Assembly (NCBI RefSeq): GCF_012102745.1
Contig: NZ_JAAVSY010000010.1
Location: forward strand, 1-64,000
Source: Haematospirillum sp. H4485
GTDB lineage: Bacteria; Pseudomonadota; Alphaproteobacteria; Rhodospirillales; Rhodospirillaceae
Length of the DNA: 64,000 bases
Reading direction: 5' to 3'
In this document: in pieces, positions 34,653 through 43,952 of the stretch
Layout of the letters: every line of letters begins with the position of its first letter
Position numbering within the stretch: the stretch's first letter is position 1
Program-made: the position numbers and the translations under genes
The notes under the pieces: generated by a model
The model's input: only the letters and a program-made list of their open reading frames with translations
The model's database searches: none
What the model was told of the DNA's origin: nothing

Positions 34653-35393
34653 GTGAGTAAGGTGCTGTCTGCCGTTTTTATTGCTTTATCCCTTATTTCA
34701 GCATGTTCTGATGAGGACCAGTCTGAAGTAATGCGCTTCGCAACCTCTGCGGAATATCCACCTTTTGAATACAGGGAAGGTGATGAAATAAAGGGTTTTG
34801 ACATTGATCTGGCCCGCGCTGTTGCTGCCAAGCTGGGCAAGACTGCTGTTTTTGAGGATATGCAGTTCAGTACTGTTCTAGCCGCGCTTCAAAGTGGAAC
34901 TGTCGACGCGGCTATCTCGACCATCAGCATTACAGAGGAACGCAAGAAAAGTTTCGATTTCTCAAGAAGCTATTATACGGAAAGTCTGTCGGTTGTTTAT
35001 CCTCTGCAAACGCCTGTTTCTTTTATTGAGGCCTTGAATAACAAGACGATTGCCTGCCAGCTGGGCTCGACTATGGAGATCTGGTTGAGAGAGCATGTGC
35101 CTGGTGCTGACATCGTGGCAATGGATAACAACAACCAGGCAATAGAAGCCTTGAAGGCCGGGCATGTTGATCTGGTTTTCATTGACAGTATCCAGGCGGT
35201 GGAATTTGCTACCAGAAACCCGGTTTTGGGATCTTCGGTGATCAGTCGCTCCGATACGGGCTATGGCATTGCCTTCCCAAAGGGGTCGCCCCTTCATGCG
35301 CGGGTTGATCAGGCGCTGACAGAGCTGGAAGAAAGCGGCGAGCTTGCGCGGCTGAAACAAAAATGGCTTGGGGATTCAGCATGGAAGAGCTGA
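34653..35393 (+). CDS. Amino-acid ABC transporter substrate-binding lipoprotein
   Basis: A type 3 solute-binding protein of 246 residues. The lipobox LISAC (cysteine near residue 18) indicates a lipoprotein. EYPPFEYREGDEIKGFDIDLARAVAAKLG is the typical first lobe with the aspartate that holds the ligand amino group, and TVDAAISTISITEERKK the hinge segment. It belongs to the polar amino-acid group (arginine, lysine, histidine, glutamine). Given argR and argGH alongside, arginine or citrulline is the likely ligand. The GTG start has GAGG eight bases upstream. It is the first gene of a five-gene overlapping operon. Confidence 0.9.
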   Translation: MSKVLSAVFIALSLISACSDEDQSEVMRFATSAEYPPFEYREGDEIKGFDIDLARAVAAKLGKTAVFEDMQFSTVLAALQSGTVDAAISTISITEERKKSFDFSRSYYTESLSVVYPLQTPVSFIEALNNKTIACQLGSTMEIWLREHVPGADIVAMDNNNQAIEALKAGHVDLVFIDSIQAVEFATRNPVLGSSVISRSDTGYGIAFPKGSPLHARVDQALTELEESGELARLKQKWLGDSAWKS

Positions 35394-36025
35394 TGTCCCA
35401 TGTCCTTTTTATCGGCAAGGGCGTTGCCCTGACCCTGCAACTGCTGTCAGGGGGGCTGTTGCTGGGTTTTTCACTGGCCGTTGCGATCAGCATCCTGAGG
35501 TTCAGGGGCTTCGGGGTTGTGGTGATTGACCGGTGGGTTTCCGTTCTTCGGGGGACACCACTTATCCTGCAGCTTGCTTTTGTCTACTTTGCTCTCCCGG
35601 GTGTCCTTGGGATCAAGTTCAGTGTGCTGACGGCTGGGATAGTGACCTTTGGCCTGAATGCATCCGCTTACATCGCCGAAATTTTGCGCTCGGGTATCGA
35701 GAGCCTGCCCCCCGGGCAGTTCGAGGCATCTCGCGCCTTGGAAGTCCCGACTTTCTACATGTGGAAAGATATTATTCTCCCTCAAGTTCTGCGCAATGTT
35801 TTCCCGACCTTGGTGAACGAGGTCATTGCCCTGCTCAAGGAAACGGCGCTGATTGGTACGATCAGTGGCCTGGATATCATGCGGATGGCCCAGATTCTGG
35901 GGGCAGAGCGTTTCACCTACTTCCTGCCGCTGTGTATTGCGGGTGCCTATTACTACCTTCTGGTTCTCTTGATCGAGTATTTGGGCCGCAAGGTCGAGAA
36001 GAGAGGCTTTTATGCTCAGGCTTGA
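35381..36025 (+). CDS. Amino-acid ABC transporter permease
   Basis: A HisM/GlnP-type permease of about 214 residues with five hydrophobic segments and the EAA-type cytoplasmic loop (FEASRALEVPTFYMWKDIILPQVLRN near residue 125-150) that contacts the ATPase. Only one permease gene is present, so the transporter would be a homodimer. The start overlaps the solute-binding gene; ATG at 35381 or 35393 (TGATG) are both possible. Confidence 0.9.
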   Translation: MEELMSHVLFIGKGVALTLQLLSGGLLLGFSLAVAISILRFRGFGVVVIDRWVSVLRGTPLILQLAFVYFALPGVLGIKFSVLTAGIVTFGLNASAYIAEILRSGIESLPPGQFEASRALEVPTFYMWKDIILPQVLRNVFPTLVNEVIALLKETALIGTISGLDIMRMAQILGAERFTYFLPLCIAGAYYYLLVLLIEYLGRKVEKRGFYAQA

Positions 36026-36680
36026 GACCGTATCGAAATCCTTCGGGAGTGCAGTGATTCTGGATTGTTTGGATCTGGACATTGAGAAAGGCAGTATTGT
36101 CGGCTTGGCAGGCCCGTCGGGTAGCGGGAAATCAACCTTGCTGCGTCTTCTCCAGAATCTGGAGAAGCCAGATTCCGGTGTCATTCACTGTAATGGCCGG
36201 ACAGGATTCATGTTTCAGGATTTCCAGCTTTTTCCGCATATGACGGTTCTGGACAATGTTCTTTATGCACCACGGTTACGGGGAAAGGGGGCTGCGTGTC
36301 TTGAGCGTGCCTCCGTTCTGCTGGAACACTTGGGGCTCACGTCAAGGATTGCAGCGTATCCACGCCACTTGTCCGGTGGGCAGAAGCAAAGAGTTGCGTT
36401 GGCCCGTACCTTGATGATGGAGCCGGATATTGTGCTGTGCGACGAGCCGACGTCTGGTCTTGATGTGGCCTCGACATCCGGCGTGGCGGAGTTGCTTGGC
36501 TCTGTCCGGGATATGGGTGTGACCATGGTTATTGCATCCCACGACCTTGATTTTCTGACCCGTGTTGCCGACCGGGTTGTGCTTCTGAGAAACGGCAGGA
36601 TTGCCGTGGATACCCTTACCTCCGATCTGGGTGACCTCGTTGGGTATCTGGAATCTTTTTATCAGGAACAGGAAGAATGA
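36012..36680 (+). CDS. Amino-acid ABC transporter ATP-binding protein
   Basis: An ABC ATPase of 222 residues: Walker [10 protein letters not shown] near residue 35, Q-loop [12 protein letters not shown] near 72, signature [13 protein letters not shown] near 120, Walker [13 protein letters not shown] near 145 and the switch histidine in ASHDLDFL near 178. It belongs to the polar amino-acid uptake class. It overlaps the permease gene by 14 bp and argG by 4 bp. Confidence 0.94.
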   Translation: MLRLETVSKSFGSAVILDCLDLDIEKGSIVGLAGPSGSGKSTLLRLLQNLEKPDSGVIHCNGRTGFMFQDFQLFPHMTVLDNVLYAPRLRGKGAACLERASVLLEHLGLTSRIAAYPRHLSGGQKQRVALARTLMMEPDIVLCDEPTSGLDVASTSGVAELLGSVRDMGVTMVIASHDLDFLTRVADRVVLLRNGRIAVDTLTSDLGDLVGYLESFYQEQEE

Positions 36681-37909
36681 AAGACAATCCGGACAAAATC
36701 GTTCTGGCCTATTCGGGCGGCCTTGATACCTCTGTCATGATTCCGTGGCTGAAGGAGCATTACCCGAATGCCGAGATCACCGCTGTTACCGTCGATCTGG
36801 GGCAGGGGGAAGACTTGCAGGCCATCCGTGACAAAGCATTGCGGACAGGGGCTGACCATGCCGTTGTTGTGGATGTTCGCAAGGCGTTCGTAACGGATTA
36901 TGTGTGGCCCCTTGTCAAGGCAGGTGCTTTGTACGAGGAGCAGTATGTCCTGGGGACTATTTCCCGCCCCCTGATTGCGCAAAAGCTGGTCGAGGTGGCC
37001 CGTTCCACCGGTGCATCGGCTATTGTGCATGGCGCGACCGGGAAGGGAAACGACCAAGTTCGGTTTGAGTACACCATTAATGCGCTGGCGCCGGACATCA
37101 AGGTCATTGCCCCCTGGAGGAGTTGGTCCATCACATCCCGCCAGGATGCCATTCGCTATGCCCGGGCACATGGTGTTGAGGTGTCGGTCAGCCCGTCATC
37201 GCCTTATTCCCGCGACCGGAACATCTGGTTTGTCTCTCATGAAGGGGGATGCCTGGAAAGGCTGGATACGGGGCAGCCCGATGACGTGTTGCTGATGACA
37301 GAGGTATTAGAGAAAGCGTCTGCTGATGCAGAGTTTCTTTCTCTTGAGTTTGTGCAGGGGGTGCCGGTTTCGCTGGATGGTGTTCCAATGGATCCCGTAT
37401 CCCTTCTTTCTGCCTTGAACGTGCGTGCGGGCAGGCACGGCATCGGGGTCGCTGACATTATTGAAAGCCGCCTGGTTGGCATGAAGGTAAGGGGCATTTA
37501 CGAATCACCTGCTGCTGCCGTTCTGTACAAGGCTCATCATATCCTGGAAACAGCCTGTCTTGACCGGGCCATGCTGCGCTTGAAGCAATCCATGAAGCCT
37601 GCCTATGCTGATCTGGTATACGAAGGGCAATGGTTCTCCCAAAGTCGGGAGGCACTGGATGCCTTTTTCAGTGAAACCCAGAAGAACGTGACAGGGACCG
37701 TCACCGTGCGCCTGTACAAGGGGAATGTTCAGTATGCGGGCTTGAAATCTCCCTGCAGTCTTTATAATGCGGACTTGGCTACGTTCGAGGAAGACAGCCT
37801 GTATAACCAGGCCGATGCGCAGGGGTTCATCAATCTTTTCTCCTTGCCGGCCAAGGTGTATGGAATGGTGCACCGGCAGTCCAGAACGCGGGAGGAGGTT
37901 CCGGTATGA
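36677..37909 (+). CDS. argG: Argininosuccinate synthase
   Basis: Condenses citrulline and aspartate with ATP to argininosuccinate. Length (410 aa) is normal. The PP-loop ATP site [16 protein letters not shown] is near residue 10, [10 protein letters not shown] near 93, [14 protein letters not shown] near 117, and [15 protein letters not shown] near 178. It starts in ATGA with the ATPase stop and ends in ATGA with argH. Coupling to an uptake system suggests use of imported citrulline. Confidence 0.97.
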   Translation: MKDNPDKIVLAYSGGLDTSVMIPWLKEHYPNAEITAVTVDLGQGEDLQAIRDKALRTGADHAVVVDVRKAFVTDYVWPLVKAGALYEEQYVLGTISRPLIAQKLVEVARSTGASAIVHGATGKGNDQVRFEYTINALAPDIKVIAPWRSWSITSRQDAIRYARAHGVEVSVSPSSPYSRDRNIWFVSHEGGCLERLDTGQPDDVLLMTEVLEKASADAEFLSLEFVQGVPVSLDGVPMDPVSLLSALNVRAGRHGIGVADIIESRLVGMKVRGIYESPAAAVLYKAHHILETACLDRAMLRLKQSMKPAYADLVYEGQWFSQSREALDAFFSETQKNVTGTVTVRLYKGNVQYAGLKSPCSLYNADLATFEEDSLYNQADAQGFINLFSLPAKVYGMVHRQSRTREEVPV

Positions 37910-39150
37910 CCAACGCAGTCTGGGGTGGGCGTTTCCGCAAGCCGATGGACCCGAATGTTGCCCGTTTCAATGCATCCCTGCCGTTTGACTGCCGCCTGTA
38001 TCGGTTTGATATCGAGGGCAGCCGGGTTCATGCGCGCATGTTGGCCCGGCAAGGGCTAATTACGCAGCAGGATGCTGACGACATAGATGCAGGTCTGGTT
38101 GAGATCCTTGTGGAACTGGAGCAAGGGGGAATTCCATCTGATTCCATGGCTGAAGACATTCACATGTTCATCGAGCAGCGCCTGATCGAAAAGACTGGTG
38201 ATACCGGCAAGAAGCTGCATACCGGGCGGAGCCGTAATGATCAGGTTGCGCTGGATTTGCGCCTGTATGCCCGTGATGCCGGACAAAAGGTACAAGGATA
38301 TCTACAGGCCGTACATGCAACCTTGTTGGAGCTTGAGAAGCGTCACATCAACGATGCCATGCCGGGGTATACGCACCTGCAGCAGGCCCAGCCTGTACCG
38401 TTGGGGCGGTGCTTCGGGGCGTGGGCTGCCATGTTCGGGCGTGATCTCGGGCGGTTGAAGGATTGGACAAACCGGATGAACCAGTGCCCCCTTGGGGCAG
38501 GTGCCCTGGCTGGTAGTACCTTGCCGCTGGACCGTTCCTTTGTTGCATCCGAGCTTGGCTTTGATGGCGTTATTGAAAACACGATTGATGCCGTCAGCGA
38601 CCGCGACTACATCATCGAGTTTCATGGCGTGGCTGCTCTCGTGATGATGCATCTGTCACGGCTTGCCGAAGACATGATTGTATGGGCCAGCACCGAGTTT
38701 GGTTTTGTTGTCCTGGATGATGCTTTTTCAACCGGATCATCCTTGATGCCCAACAAGAAAAATCCCGATGTTTTCGAGCTTGTTCGCGGAAAGAGCGGGC
38801 GGGTGTTCGGGAACCTTATGGGTATGCTGACGGTGATGAAGGCCCTGCCGCTGAGCTACAACAAGGATATGCAGGAAGACAAGGAAGGTTTGTTTGATAC
38901 CGTCGATACCTTGGTCGCATGCCTTGGGATCATGCCGACCCTTCTGAAGTCTCTTACCTTCAGGACGGATGCAATGTGCCGCGCGGCAGAGTCAGGTTAT
39001 CTGGATGCAACCCGCATTCTTGAGGACTTGGTGCGACAAGGCGTTCCCTTCCGTGATGCCCATCACCGCGTTGGTGCCTGGGTGGCTGAGGCAATGGACA
39101 AGGAATGCCCCTTGCGTGAGGTTATGGAAAAGAAGCAGATGACATCCTGA
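37906..39150 (+). CDS. argH: Argininosuccinate lyase, short form
   Basis: Cleaves argininosuccinate to arginine and fumarate. The N-terminal WGGRF motif, [17 protein letters not shown] near residue 108, the [10 protein letters not shown] segment with the catalytic histidine near 155 and the signature loop [12 protein letters not shown] with the catalytic serine near 280 are all intact. At 414 residues it is about 45 shorter than the usual 455-465, because the C-terminal domain stops soon after [11 protein letters not shown] terminator follows directly, so this is the native end, not an obvious frameshift. I recall that some gammaproteobacterial lyases (Legionella type) are similarly short. 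Confidence 0.93.
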   Translation: MTNAVWGGRFRKPMDPNVARFNASLPFDCRLYRFDIEGSRVHARMLARQGLITQQDADDIDAGLVEILVELEQGGIPSDSMAEDIHMFIEQRLIEKTGDTGKKLHTGRSRNDQVALDLRLYARDAGQKVQGYLQAVHATLLELEKRHINDAMPGYTHLQQAQPVPLGRCFGAWAAMFGRDLGRLKDWTNRMNQCPLGAGALAGSTLPLDRSFVASELGFDGVIENTIDAVSDRDYIIEFHGVAALVMMHLSRLAEDMIVWASTEFGFVVLDDAFSTGSSLMPNKKNPDVFELVRGKSGRVFGNLMGMLTVMKALPLSYNKDMQEDKEGLFDTVDTLVACLGIMPTLLKSLTFRTDAMCRAAESGYLDATRILEDLVRQGVPFRDAHHRVGAWVAEAMDKECPLREVMEKKQMTS

Positions 39151-39172
39151 TCATGGCAGGTATGAAACAGGT

Positions 39173-39200
39173 GGGCGGGCTTGCAGGCCCGCCCTTTTTT
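39173..39200 (+). terminator. Terminator of the transporter-argGH operon
   Basis: A perfect 8-bp GC stem GGGCGGGC/GCCCGCCC with a 6-nt loop, followed by six T, 22 bp after the argH stop. Confidence 0.92.
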
Positions 39201-39210
39201 CGACCAGGTT

Positions 39211-40119
39211 TCAGGTGGCACTCGCCAGGATGGGATAGGTAAACAAGCTAAAGTGGATGAGGTTCAGGCCAAAGTGAGTGACCACAGCAGACCGTAATCC
39301 CCCCGCACGCCATGCCAGGCCATAGCCAATGCCGGCGACAGTTGCCAAGCTGATCCAGACCATTCCACCGCGGTGGTAGGCAAGCCCGAACAAGAGCGCG
39401 GCAAGAACCAGAGCCAGTGTTTTTCCGTACCGTTTGTGGCCCCAGAGGCGTTCCATCCCTCCCTGTACAAAGCCTCTGAAGAAAGCCTCTTCGGCCATTG
39501 AAACCAGAAGAAGATTGTTCAGTGCCCACAGCCATCCCCATTCAGGCCATTTGGGTGCCCAGGTTATACTGTCGGTGATAAAGCCGAGGCCCAGGCATAC
39601 GGATACCGTTCCAGCCAAGACCAAAGCTGTCTGTATCACGGGATGTTTTGTATGGGGTCCGGCAAGGCACCAGGGAAGGAACAGCATGAGCCAGAACCCG
39701 ACCAGTGGCTTGTCCAGGTTCAGCCACAGGCTTGCCGGGGCGGCTCCCTCTGACAGCACATCAGACGTGATGACTTCAAGGTTCTCGAATCCCGGTGCCC
39801 TGTGCAGGGCAAGGACCGTTGCTGTGAGTGTAAACAGGACGAAGCCGGCGGCCCGGATCCAGTGTTCCCGTTGAATCAATACAGCGCTAAGTCCCAGAAG
39901 AAGGACAGGAACCAGAGCCGGAAAGTCAAGGTGCCCGTTCAGGGTTGCTGCACCATAGCCCGCAATCAGCAGGGCATATGACAGCGGGCGGAAGCGGTCG
40001 GGCAGCCATAGCAACGCCGCACCGGCAAACAGAAAAAGCCATGGAATGAGGTTCATCAAAAGATCGTGCCTTGCTGTGGTCTGGTGAACAAATACGTGGG
40101 CATCGAAATCTTTTACCAT
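39211..40119 (-). CDS. CPBP-family intramembrane metalloprotease
   Basis: A membrane protein of about 302 residues with eight or more hydrophobic segments. It has the CPBP (Abi) motifs: EEAFFRGF (EExxxR) near the middle of the C-terminal half, a histidine in FGLAYH, and HFGLNLIHF near the end. Members process prenylated or other membrane substrates or take part in bacteriocin immunity; the bacterial function here is unknown. The start is uncertain: ATG at 40119, ATG at 40056 or the upstream 40197 are possible. Confidence 0.82.
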   Translation of the reverse strand: MVKDFDAHVFVHQTTARHDLLMNLIPWLFLFAGAALLWLPDRFRPLSYALLIAGYGAATLNGHLDFPALVPVLLLGLSAVLIQREHWIRAAGFVLFTLTATVLALHRAPGFENLEVITSDVLSEGAAPASLWLNLDKPLVGFWLMLFLPWCLAGPHTKHPVIQTALVLAGTVSVCLGLGFITDSITWAPKWPEWGWLWALNNLLLVSMAEEAFFRGFVQGGMERLWGHKRYGKTLALVLAALLFGLAYHRGGMVWISLATVAGIGYGLAWRAGGLRSAVVTHFGLNLIHFSLFTYPILASAT

Positions 40120-40231
40120 CAATGATTGACCCCGCAAGGGGGATTCTGTCCCGGTATTCTCACAGATGTCTTGAATGCAGCCGTGTCTTTGCTTCACCTT
40201 GCAGCGATGGCAGCAGAAAGGTGGTACTGTG

Positions 40232-41050
40232 ATGCGTTCTCCCGGTTATATCATGTTCCGGAATGTGGTGTTCCTGACGGTGGGGTTGGTCCTCGCGATG
40301 TTTGCCCTTGCCTGGTTCTCGGCGGTGGGTGGCCGTCATCAGGGATCACCGGAGCCAGAACAGGTTGTGCGGCTTTTTGATTCCGTTGCCTTTTCCGGGT
40401 TTGGGGAGCAGGGCCCGACGGGGCAGGGGCCTGTGCTTCGGCGCTGGACGGTCCCGGTTACTGTAGGTGTACGGGGTCAGCCGCTGGGGCGTGATGATGA
40501 CGAGCGTCCCTGGACTATGGCGTTGCGGGAGTATGTCACAGCGTGGAACAGCGTTCGTGGTCTATCTCTTTCCGTGGTTAATTTGCCTGTTACAGAGGAT
40601 TCTCGTCGCCTTCTGGAAGACCCGTCCGATGCCTCCTTGCGTATCCTGGTTCTGCCAGAGCAAGCCTTGGCCGATCTGGCGTTTCAGAATGTGATCCCGC
40701 GTACCCATGCGGCTGAACTGGCTGATCGTCGCCGTGGTTGTACCGTACTGGGCGCAGAAGGGCCTGCCTTGAGCAATGTTGTTCTGCTGGTTCGCGATGA
40801 TGTGGGGCGTTCAGCGCGTGCCACATGTCTGGGGCATGGTTTGGCCAAGGCCCTAGGATTTGGGATTGATGCCCGCACGGCATCTGATGTATTCCGCAGT
40901 CGTCCTGACGGGCTTGGATTTCTTCCTGCCGGTCGCATGGTGGCAGAGCTGGTCTATGACCCCGCTTTTGTGCCCGGGCAGCCCCGGCATGATATTTTGC
41001 CATTGATACCGGAATTATTGGAGCAACGAGGAATGATCGACCATGAGTGA
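40232..41050 (+). CDS. DUF2927 domain protein
   Basis: A DUF2927-family protein of about 272 residues with one N-terminal signal anchor (residues 8-28). The rest is periplasmic, with RILVLPEQALADLAF near the centre, a pair of cysteines (RRRGCTVLG and RATCLGHGLAKALGFG) and a conserved histidine region that in some relatives looks like a degenerate metallopeptidase site. Function unknown. AAAGGTGG precedes the ATG at 40232. It overlaps trmJ by 8 bp. Confidence 0.75.
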   Translation: MRSPGYIMFRNVVFLTVGLVLAMFALAWFSAVGGRHQGSPEPEQVVRLFDSVAFSGFGEQGPTGQGPVLRRWTVPVTVGVRGQPLGRDDDERPWTMALREYVTAWNSVRGLSLSVVNLPVTEDSRRLLEDPSDASLRILVLPEQALADLAFQNVIPRTHAAELADRRRGCTVLGAEGPALSNVVLLVRDDVGRSARATCLGHGLAKALGFGIDARTASDVFRSRPDGLGFLPAGRMVAELVYDPAFVPGQPRHDILPLIPELLEQRGMIDHE

Positions 41051-41933
41051 TATTCCGGCCGAGGCTGGATGGCGGGAACGCGGCAGGGCCTTGTTGCCAA
41101 AGGATGTAACGGCTGCACGGGGGGTGACGCCGGCCATTATCCTGGTGGAGCCCCAGCTTGGAGAAAATATTGGGACCTGTGCTCGCGCCATGGGGAATTG
41201 TGGCTTGGGTGATTTGCGTCTGGTGCGTCCCCGGCCTGATCATTTGACGGAACGGGCCCGGGCGGCGTCTTCCGGTGCCGATGCGGTTCTGGAGCAGGCC
41301 CGTATCTATGATTCGACCGAAGATGCCGTGGCTGACCTTGTACACGTTTATGCAACGACAGCGCGGCGGCGTGACATGATGAAGCGTCTTGTAACCCCGC
41401 GTCAGGCCGGGGCTGAGATGCGTCTGGCATTGGCAGCCCAGCCATCCCAGCCAGCCGGGATTTTATTTGGCCGGGAACGGACAGGGCTGGAGAACGACGA
41501 TGTTGCACTGGCATCTGCTGTCATGGAAATCCCCCTTAATCCGTGGTTTTGTTCCCTGAACTTGGCCCAGGCAGTTTTGCTTGTCGGGTATGAATGGTTT
41601 ACGGGCCTTGATGAAACCCCGTCCGAGCGCCCCCCTGAACGGCAGTCTTCCTTGGCGACACAAGAGGAACTGTCGGGTCTTTACCAGCATCTGGAGCGGG
41701 AGCTTGATGCCAGCGGCTTTTTACGCGTTCCCGAGAAGCGTCCGGGTATGGTGCGGAATATTCGTTCTATCTTTGCCCGCAATGGCCTGAGTTCGCAGGA
41801 AGTACGTACTCTGCATGGCATCGTGCGGGAGCTGCGCTGGGGGCGTCGTCCCGATCGTCCGCCCCGCAACAGCAACGGAAGCAACACTCCACCGGACTTT
41901 CATTCCGGGGCAGGTGATGCAGAGCCTGAATAG
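41043..41933 (+). CDS. trmJ: tRNA (cytidine/uridine-2'-O-)-methyltransferase TrmJ
   Basis: A SPOUT methyltransferase of 296 residues that methylates the ribose at position 32 of tRNAs. ILVEPQLGENIGTCARAMGN near residue 35, LFGRERTGLENDDVALA near 140 and IPLNPWFCSLNLAQAVLLVGYEW near 165 are the SPOUT knot motifs. A C-terminal helical domain and a basic disordered tail follow. It is translationally coupled to the DUF2927 gene. Confidence 0.92.
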   Translation: MSDIPAEAGWRERGRALLPKDVTAARGVTPAIILVEPQLGENIGTCARAMGNCGLGDLRLVRPRPDHLTERARAASSGADAVLEQARIYDSTEDAVADLVHVYATTARRRDMMKRLVTPRQAGAEMRLALAAQPSQPAGILFGRERTGLENDDVALASAVMEIPLNPWFCSLNLAQAVLLVGYEWFTGLDETPSERPPERQSSLATQEELSGLYQHLERELDASGFLRVPEKRPGMVRNIRSIFARNGLSSQEVRTLHGIVRELRWGRRPDRPPRNSNGSNTPPDFHSGAGDAEPE

Positions 41934-41935
41934 GG

Positions 41936-42610
41936 TCAGGTTGCAGCGCTGCTACTTTCTGAGGCGCCATAGCCGGCGCCCCCCTCGCTGGTCAGGCGGC
42001 CGAGCATGTAATCGCGCAGGATATTGGCGCCAAGCTGTTCCCATGGCGGCAGGATCAGGTTTTGCAGGGGAAGATCGGGCAGCATGCTGAACGAGTGGGA
42101 AAGCGGCATCTCGGCCTTGCCGATCAGGATCAGGGTGCGGGGCAGGGCCGGGGCTGCCGCTACAAGGCGTTCAACCAGCTGTGCATGGCGGTCCCGTACC
42201 CCGGTCAGAAGCAGGGGTTGGACGTTGCTTTGGCCCATTGCATCGATAATTTGCTCCAGCGTCATGTTGGCCATGGCCCGTATTGGCGCAAAGACAGGGC
42301 TTGAGAGCTTGCACAGCAGCGTCGGGTAGAGAAGCTCGACGTCAAAATACCAGATCCCCGGGCCTGTTTTGGGAACAGGCAGCATGGCCTGAAACATCAG
42401 GTCTTTCCAGACCGTGGACAGCATTTCCCTATGTGGCTGTGCAGCCGATACGGCGTGGACCGGAATCGCGTGATTACAGCGGTCTTCGCGGGCAATGCCC
42501 TGTACCTGTTGTGCTGGTTTGTCGGCCAAGGTTGTCGGTTCGCCGCCCTGGTGCAGCCAGGCAATACCATCGGTCCAGTGAACGCCATAGCAGTCTGCTG
42601 TCTGTGTCAT
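41936..42610 (-). CDS. Hypothetical protein, 224 aa
   Basis: Not recognised. The ATG at 42610 has AGGG upstream. No signal or membrane segment is visible. The fold seems mixed alpha/beta, with a hydrophobic ALPRTLILIGKAEM strand near residue 155 and LPPWEQLGANILRDYM near the end. It is convergent with trmJ, ending 2 bp from its stop. A role cannot be assigned. Confidence 0.65.
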   Translation of the reverse strand: MTQTADCYGVHWTDGIAWLHQGGEPTTLADKPAQQVQGIAREDRCNHAIPVHAVSAAQPHREMLSTVWKDLMFQAMLPVPKTGPGIWYFDVELLYPTLLCKLSSPVFAPIRAMANMTLEQIIDAMGQSNVQPLLLTGVRDRHAQLVERLVAAAPALPRTLILIGKAEMPLSHSFSMLPDLPLQNLILPPWEQLGANILRDYMLGRLTSEGGAGYGASESSSAAT

Positions 42611-42763
42611 GGAAGTACCCTGCCGCCCGGTTCTGCCTGCATAGAGCTGAAAGAGTACCATTTCCCCGGTTTGTCCTCATAGCGGGGTGTCAAGCCGTTG
42701 TCCGTCTGGTCACGGCTTGGCGCATGGGGGCATTGCTTGTTCTGCAGGTTTCCTTTCCCGCAG

Positions 42764-42794
42764 CCCGGATTAATATGCCCAAAAATAATCCGGG
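42764..42794. repeat. Inverted repeat upstream of the FocA/NirC gene
   Basis: A perfect 9-bp inverted repeat CCCGGATTA/TAATCCGGG separated by 13 bp, about 55 bp before the transporter start. It could be an operator or a leader hairpin. No T-run follows, so it is not a classic terminator. Confidence 0.5.
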
Positions 42795-42847
42795 TATAGC
42801 ATTCCATGCTGTACCCCTCTTTTTGAGTGTTCCACGGAGAGTATTCC

Positions 42848-43783
42848 ATGAACCACACCGTTCAGGCTGTCAGTCCCACAGCTGTCAATGAGCAGATCCC
42901 TTGTGTGCCTTTGTCCTCATCCTACTCGACGCCTGATGTCTTGCCTCCGGACCTGCTCGCCCGGCAAAACGAGGACCTTGCATACAAGAAAGCGGTGAAC
43001 AGTCTGTCGGGAAAAATGATCCAAGGGATCCTGGCGGGTATTTTTATCGGGGTCGGTGTGCTTTTCGCCACGGTTGTCATGTCGGGTGATCGGCATTCAG
43101 CCTTGCCCTACGGGGTTACCAAAATGCTGGGAGGCATCTGTTTTACCGTCGGGCTTTCCCTAGTTATGCTGGGGGGCGGTCAGTTGTTTACCAGTGATTG
43201 CCTGATAACCATGCCTGTTGCCAGCAGGCGTCTGAGTTTTGGGCATATGGTGCGTTCATGGACAGTGGTGTGGTGTTCCAACTTTGTCGGTGCTGTGGCC
43301 TTTGCCGGTCTGATCTTCCTTGGTGGACAGTACATGCAGGGGCATGGTGTTGTCGGTGCAAATGCTCTTTATATTGCATCTGCGAAGGCATCTCTGCCAG
43401 CCAGCCAAGCTTTTTTTCTGGGCATTCTGTGCAATATCATGGTGTGTATGGCTGTCTGGATGGCCAATGCAGGTCGTACAGTAGCTGACAAGATTATGGT
43501 GATTGTGTTGCCTATTGCCGGCTTTGTCGCCGCAGGGGGAGAGCACTGTGTAGCCAATATGTACTTTATTCCCATGGGGTTGATGATCGAGTACGGAGCT
43601 CCTGATTCCTTCTGGATGGATATCGGACAATTGGCCGTGGACAGCCGCCCCCACATTGATGTGGTTAGCGCCCTGCAGAATCTTGGTGTCGTGACATTTG
43701 CCAACATAATTGGTGGTGGTGTTTTTGTGGGTGGCGTATACTGGAAGCTGTTCAGATCAGCCCGGAACCGGTCTTGCGGCTGA
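42848..43783 (+). CDS. Formate/nitrite transporter (FocA/NirC family)
   Basis: A pentameric anion channel protein of about 311 residues with six membrane helices. After a 60-residue N-terminal cytoplasmic part come GILAGIFIGVGVLFAT, LGGICFTVGLSLVMLGGGQLFTSD (a family signature), AKASLPASQAFFLGILCNIMVCMAVWMA, and HCVANMYFIPMG (the pore histidine region). A FocA (formate) or NirC (nitrite) preference cannot be told. GGAGAG precedes the ATG at 42848. It stands alone, without pyruvate-formate lyase or nitrite reductase genes nearby. Confidence 0.93.
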   Translation: MNHTVQAVSPTAVNEQIPCVPLSSSYSTPDVLPPDLLARQNEDLAYKKAVNSLSGKMIQGILAGIFIGVGVLFATVVMSGDRHSALPYGVTKMLGGICFTVGLSLVMLGGGQLFTSDCLITMPVASRRLSFGHMVRSWTVVWCSNFVGAVAFAGLIFLGGQYMQGHGVVGANALYIASAKASLPASQAFFLGILCNIMVCMAVWMANAGRTVADKIMVIVLPIAGFVAAGGEHCVANMYFIPMGLMIEYGAPDSFWMDIGQLAVDSRPHIDVVSALQNLGVVTFANIIGGGVFVGGVYWKLFRSARNRSCG

Positions 43784-43817
43784 TTCATCATTTGACATCC
43801 CGATATCGATCGCGATA

Positions 43818-43928
43818 ATGCCAGCCTCCATTTCCGAGAATGTGGGCATGGTTTTTGGTTTGGATGCCTTGCCCCGCCGCCCGTTTCGTATGTATCCGGG
43901 GCCGGACTATCGGGACAACAACGTATAG
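43818..43928 (+). CDS. Possible 36-aa ORF upstream of rpsD
   Basis: A short frame between the FocA/NirC gene and rpsD starts ATG at 43818 and stops 24 bp before rpsD. The sequence MPASISENVGMVFGLD and a basic, proline-containing tail do not recall a known family. There is no clear ribosome-binding site. It is listed only because it fills the gap; it may not be translated. Confidence 0.2.
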   Translation: MPASISENVGMVFGLDALPRRPFRMYPGPDYRDNNV

Positions 43929-43952
43929 ATTTTAAAAGGGCAACGACCTGTT

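Noticed and set aside
34532-34840. N-terminal extension of ArgR and overlap with the transporter gene
   Set aside because: ArgR is normally about 150-160 residues, and an AAGGA box supports the ATG at 34531.
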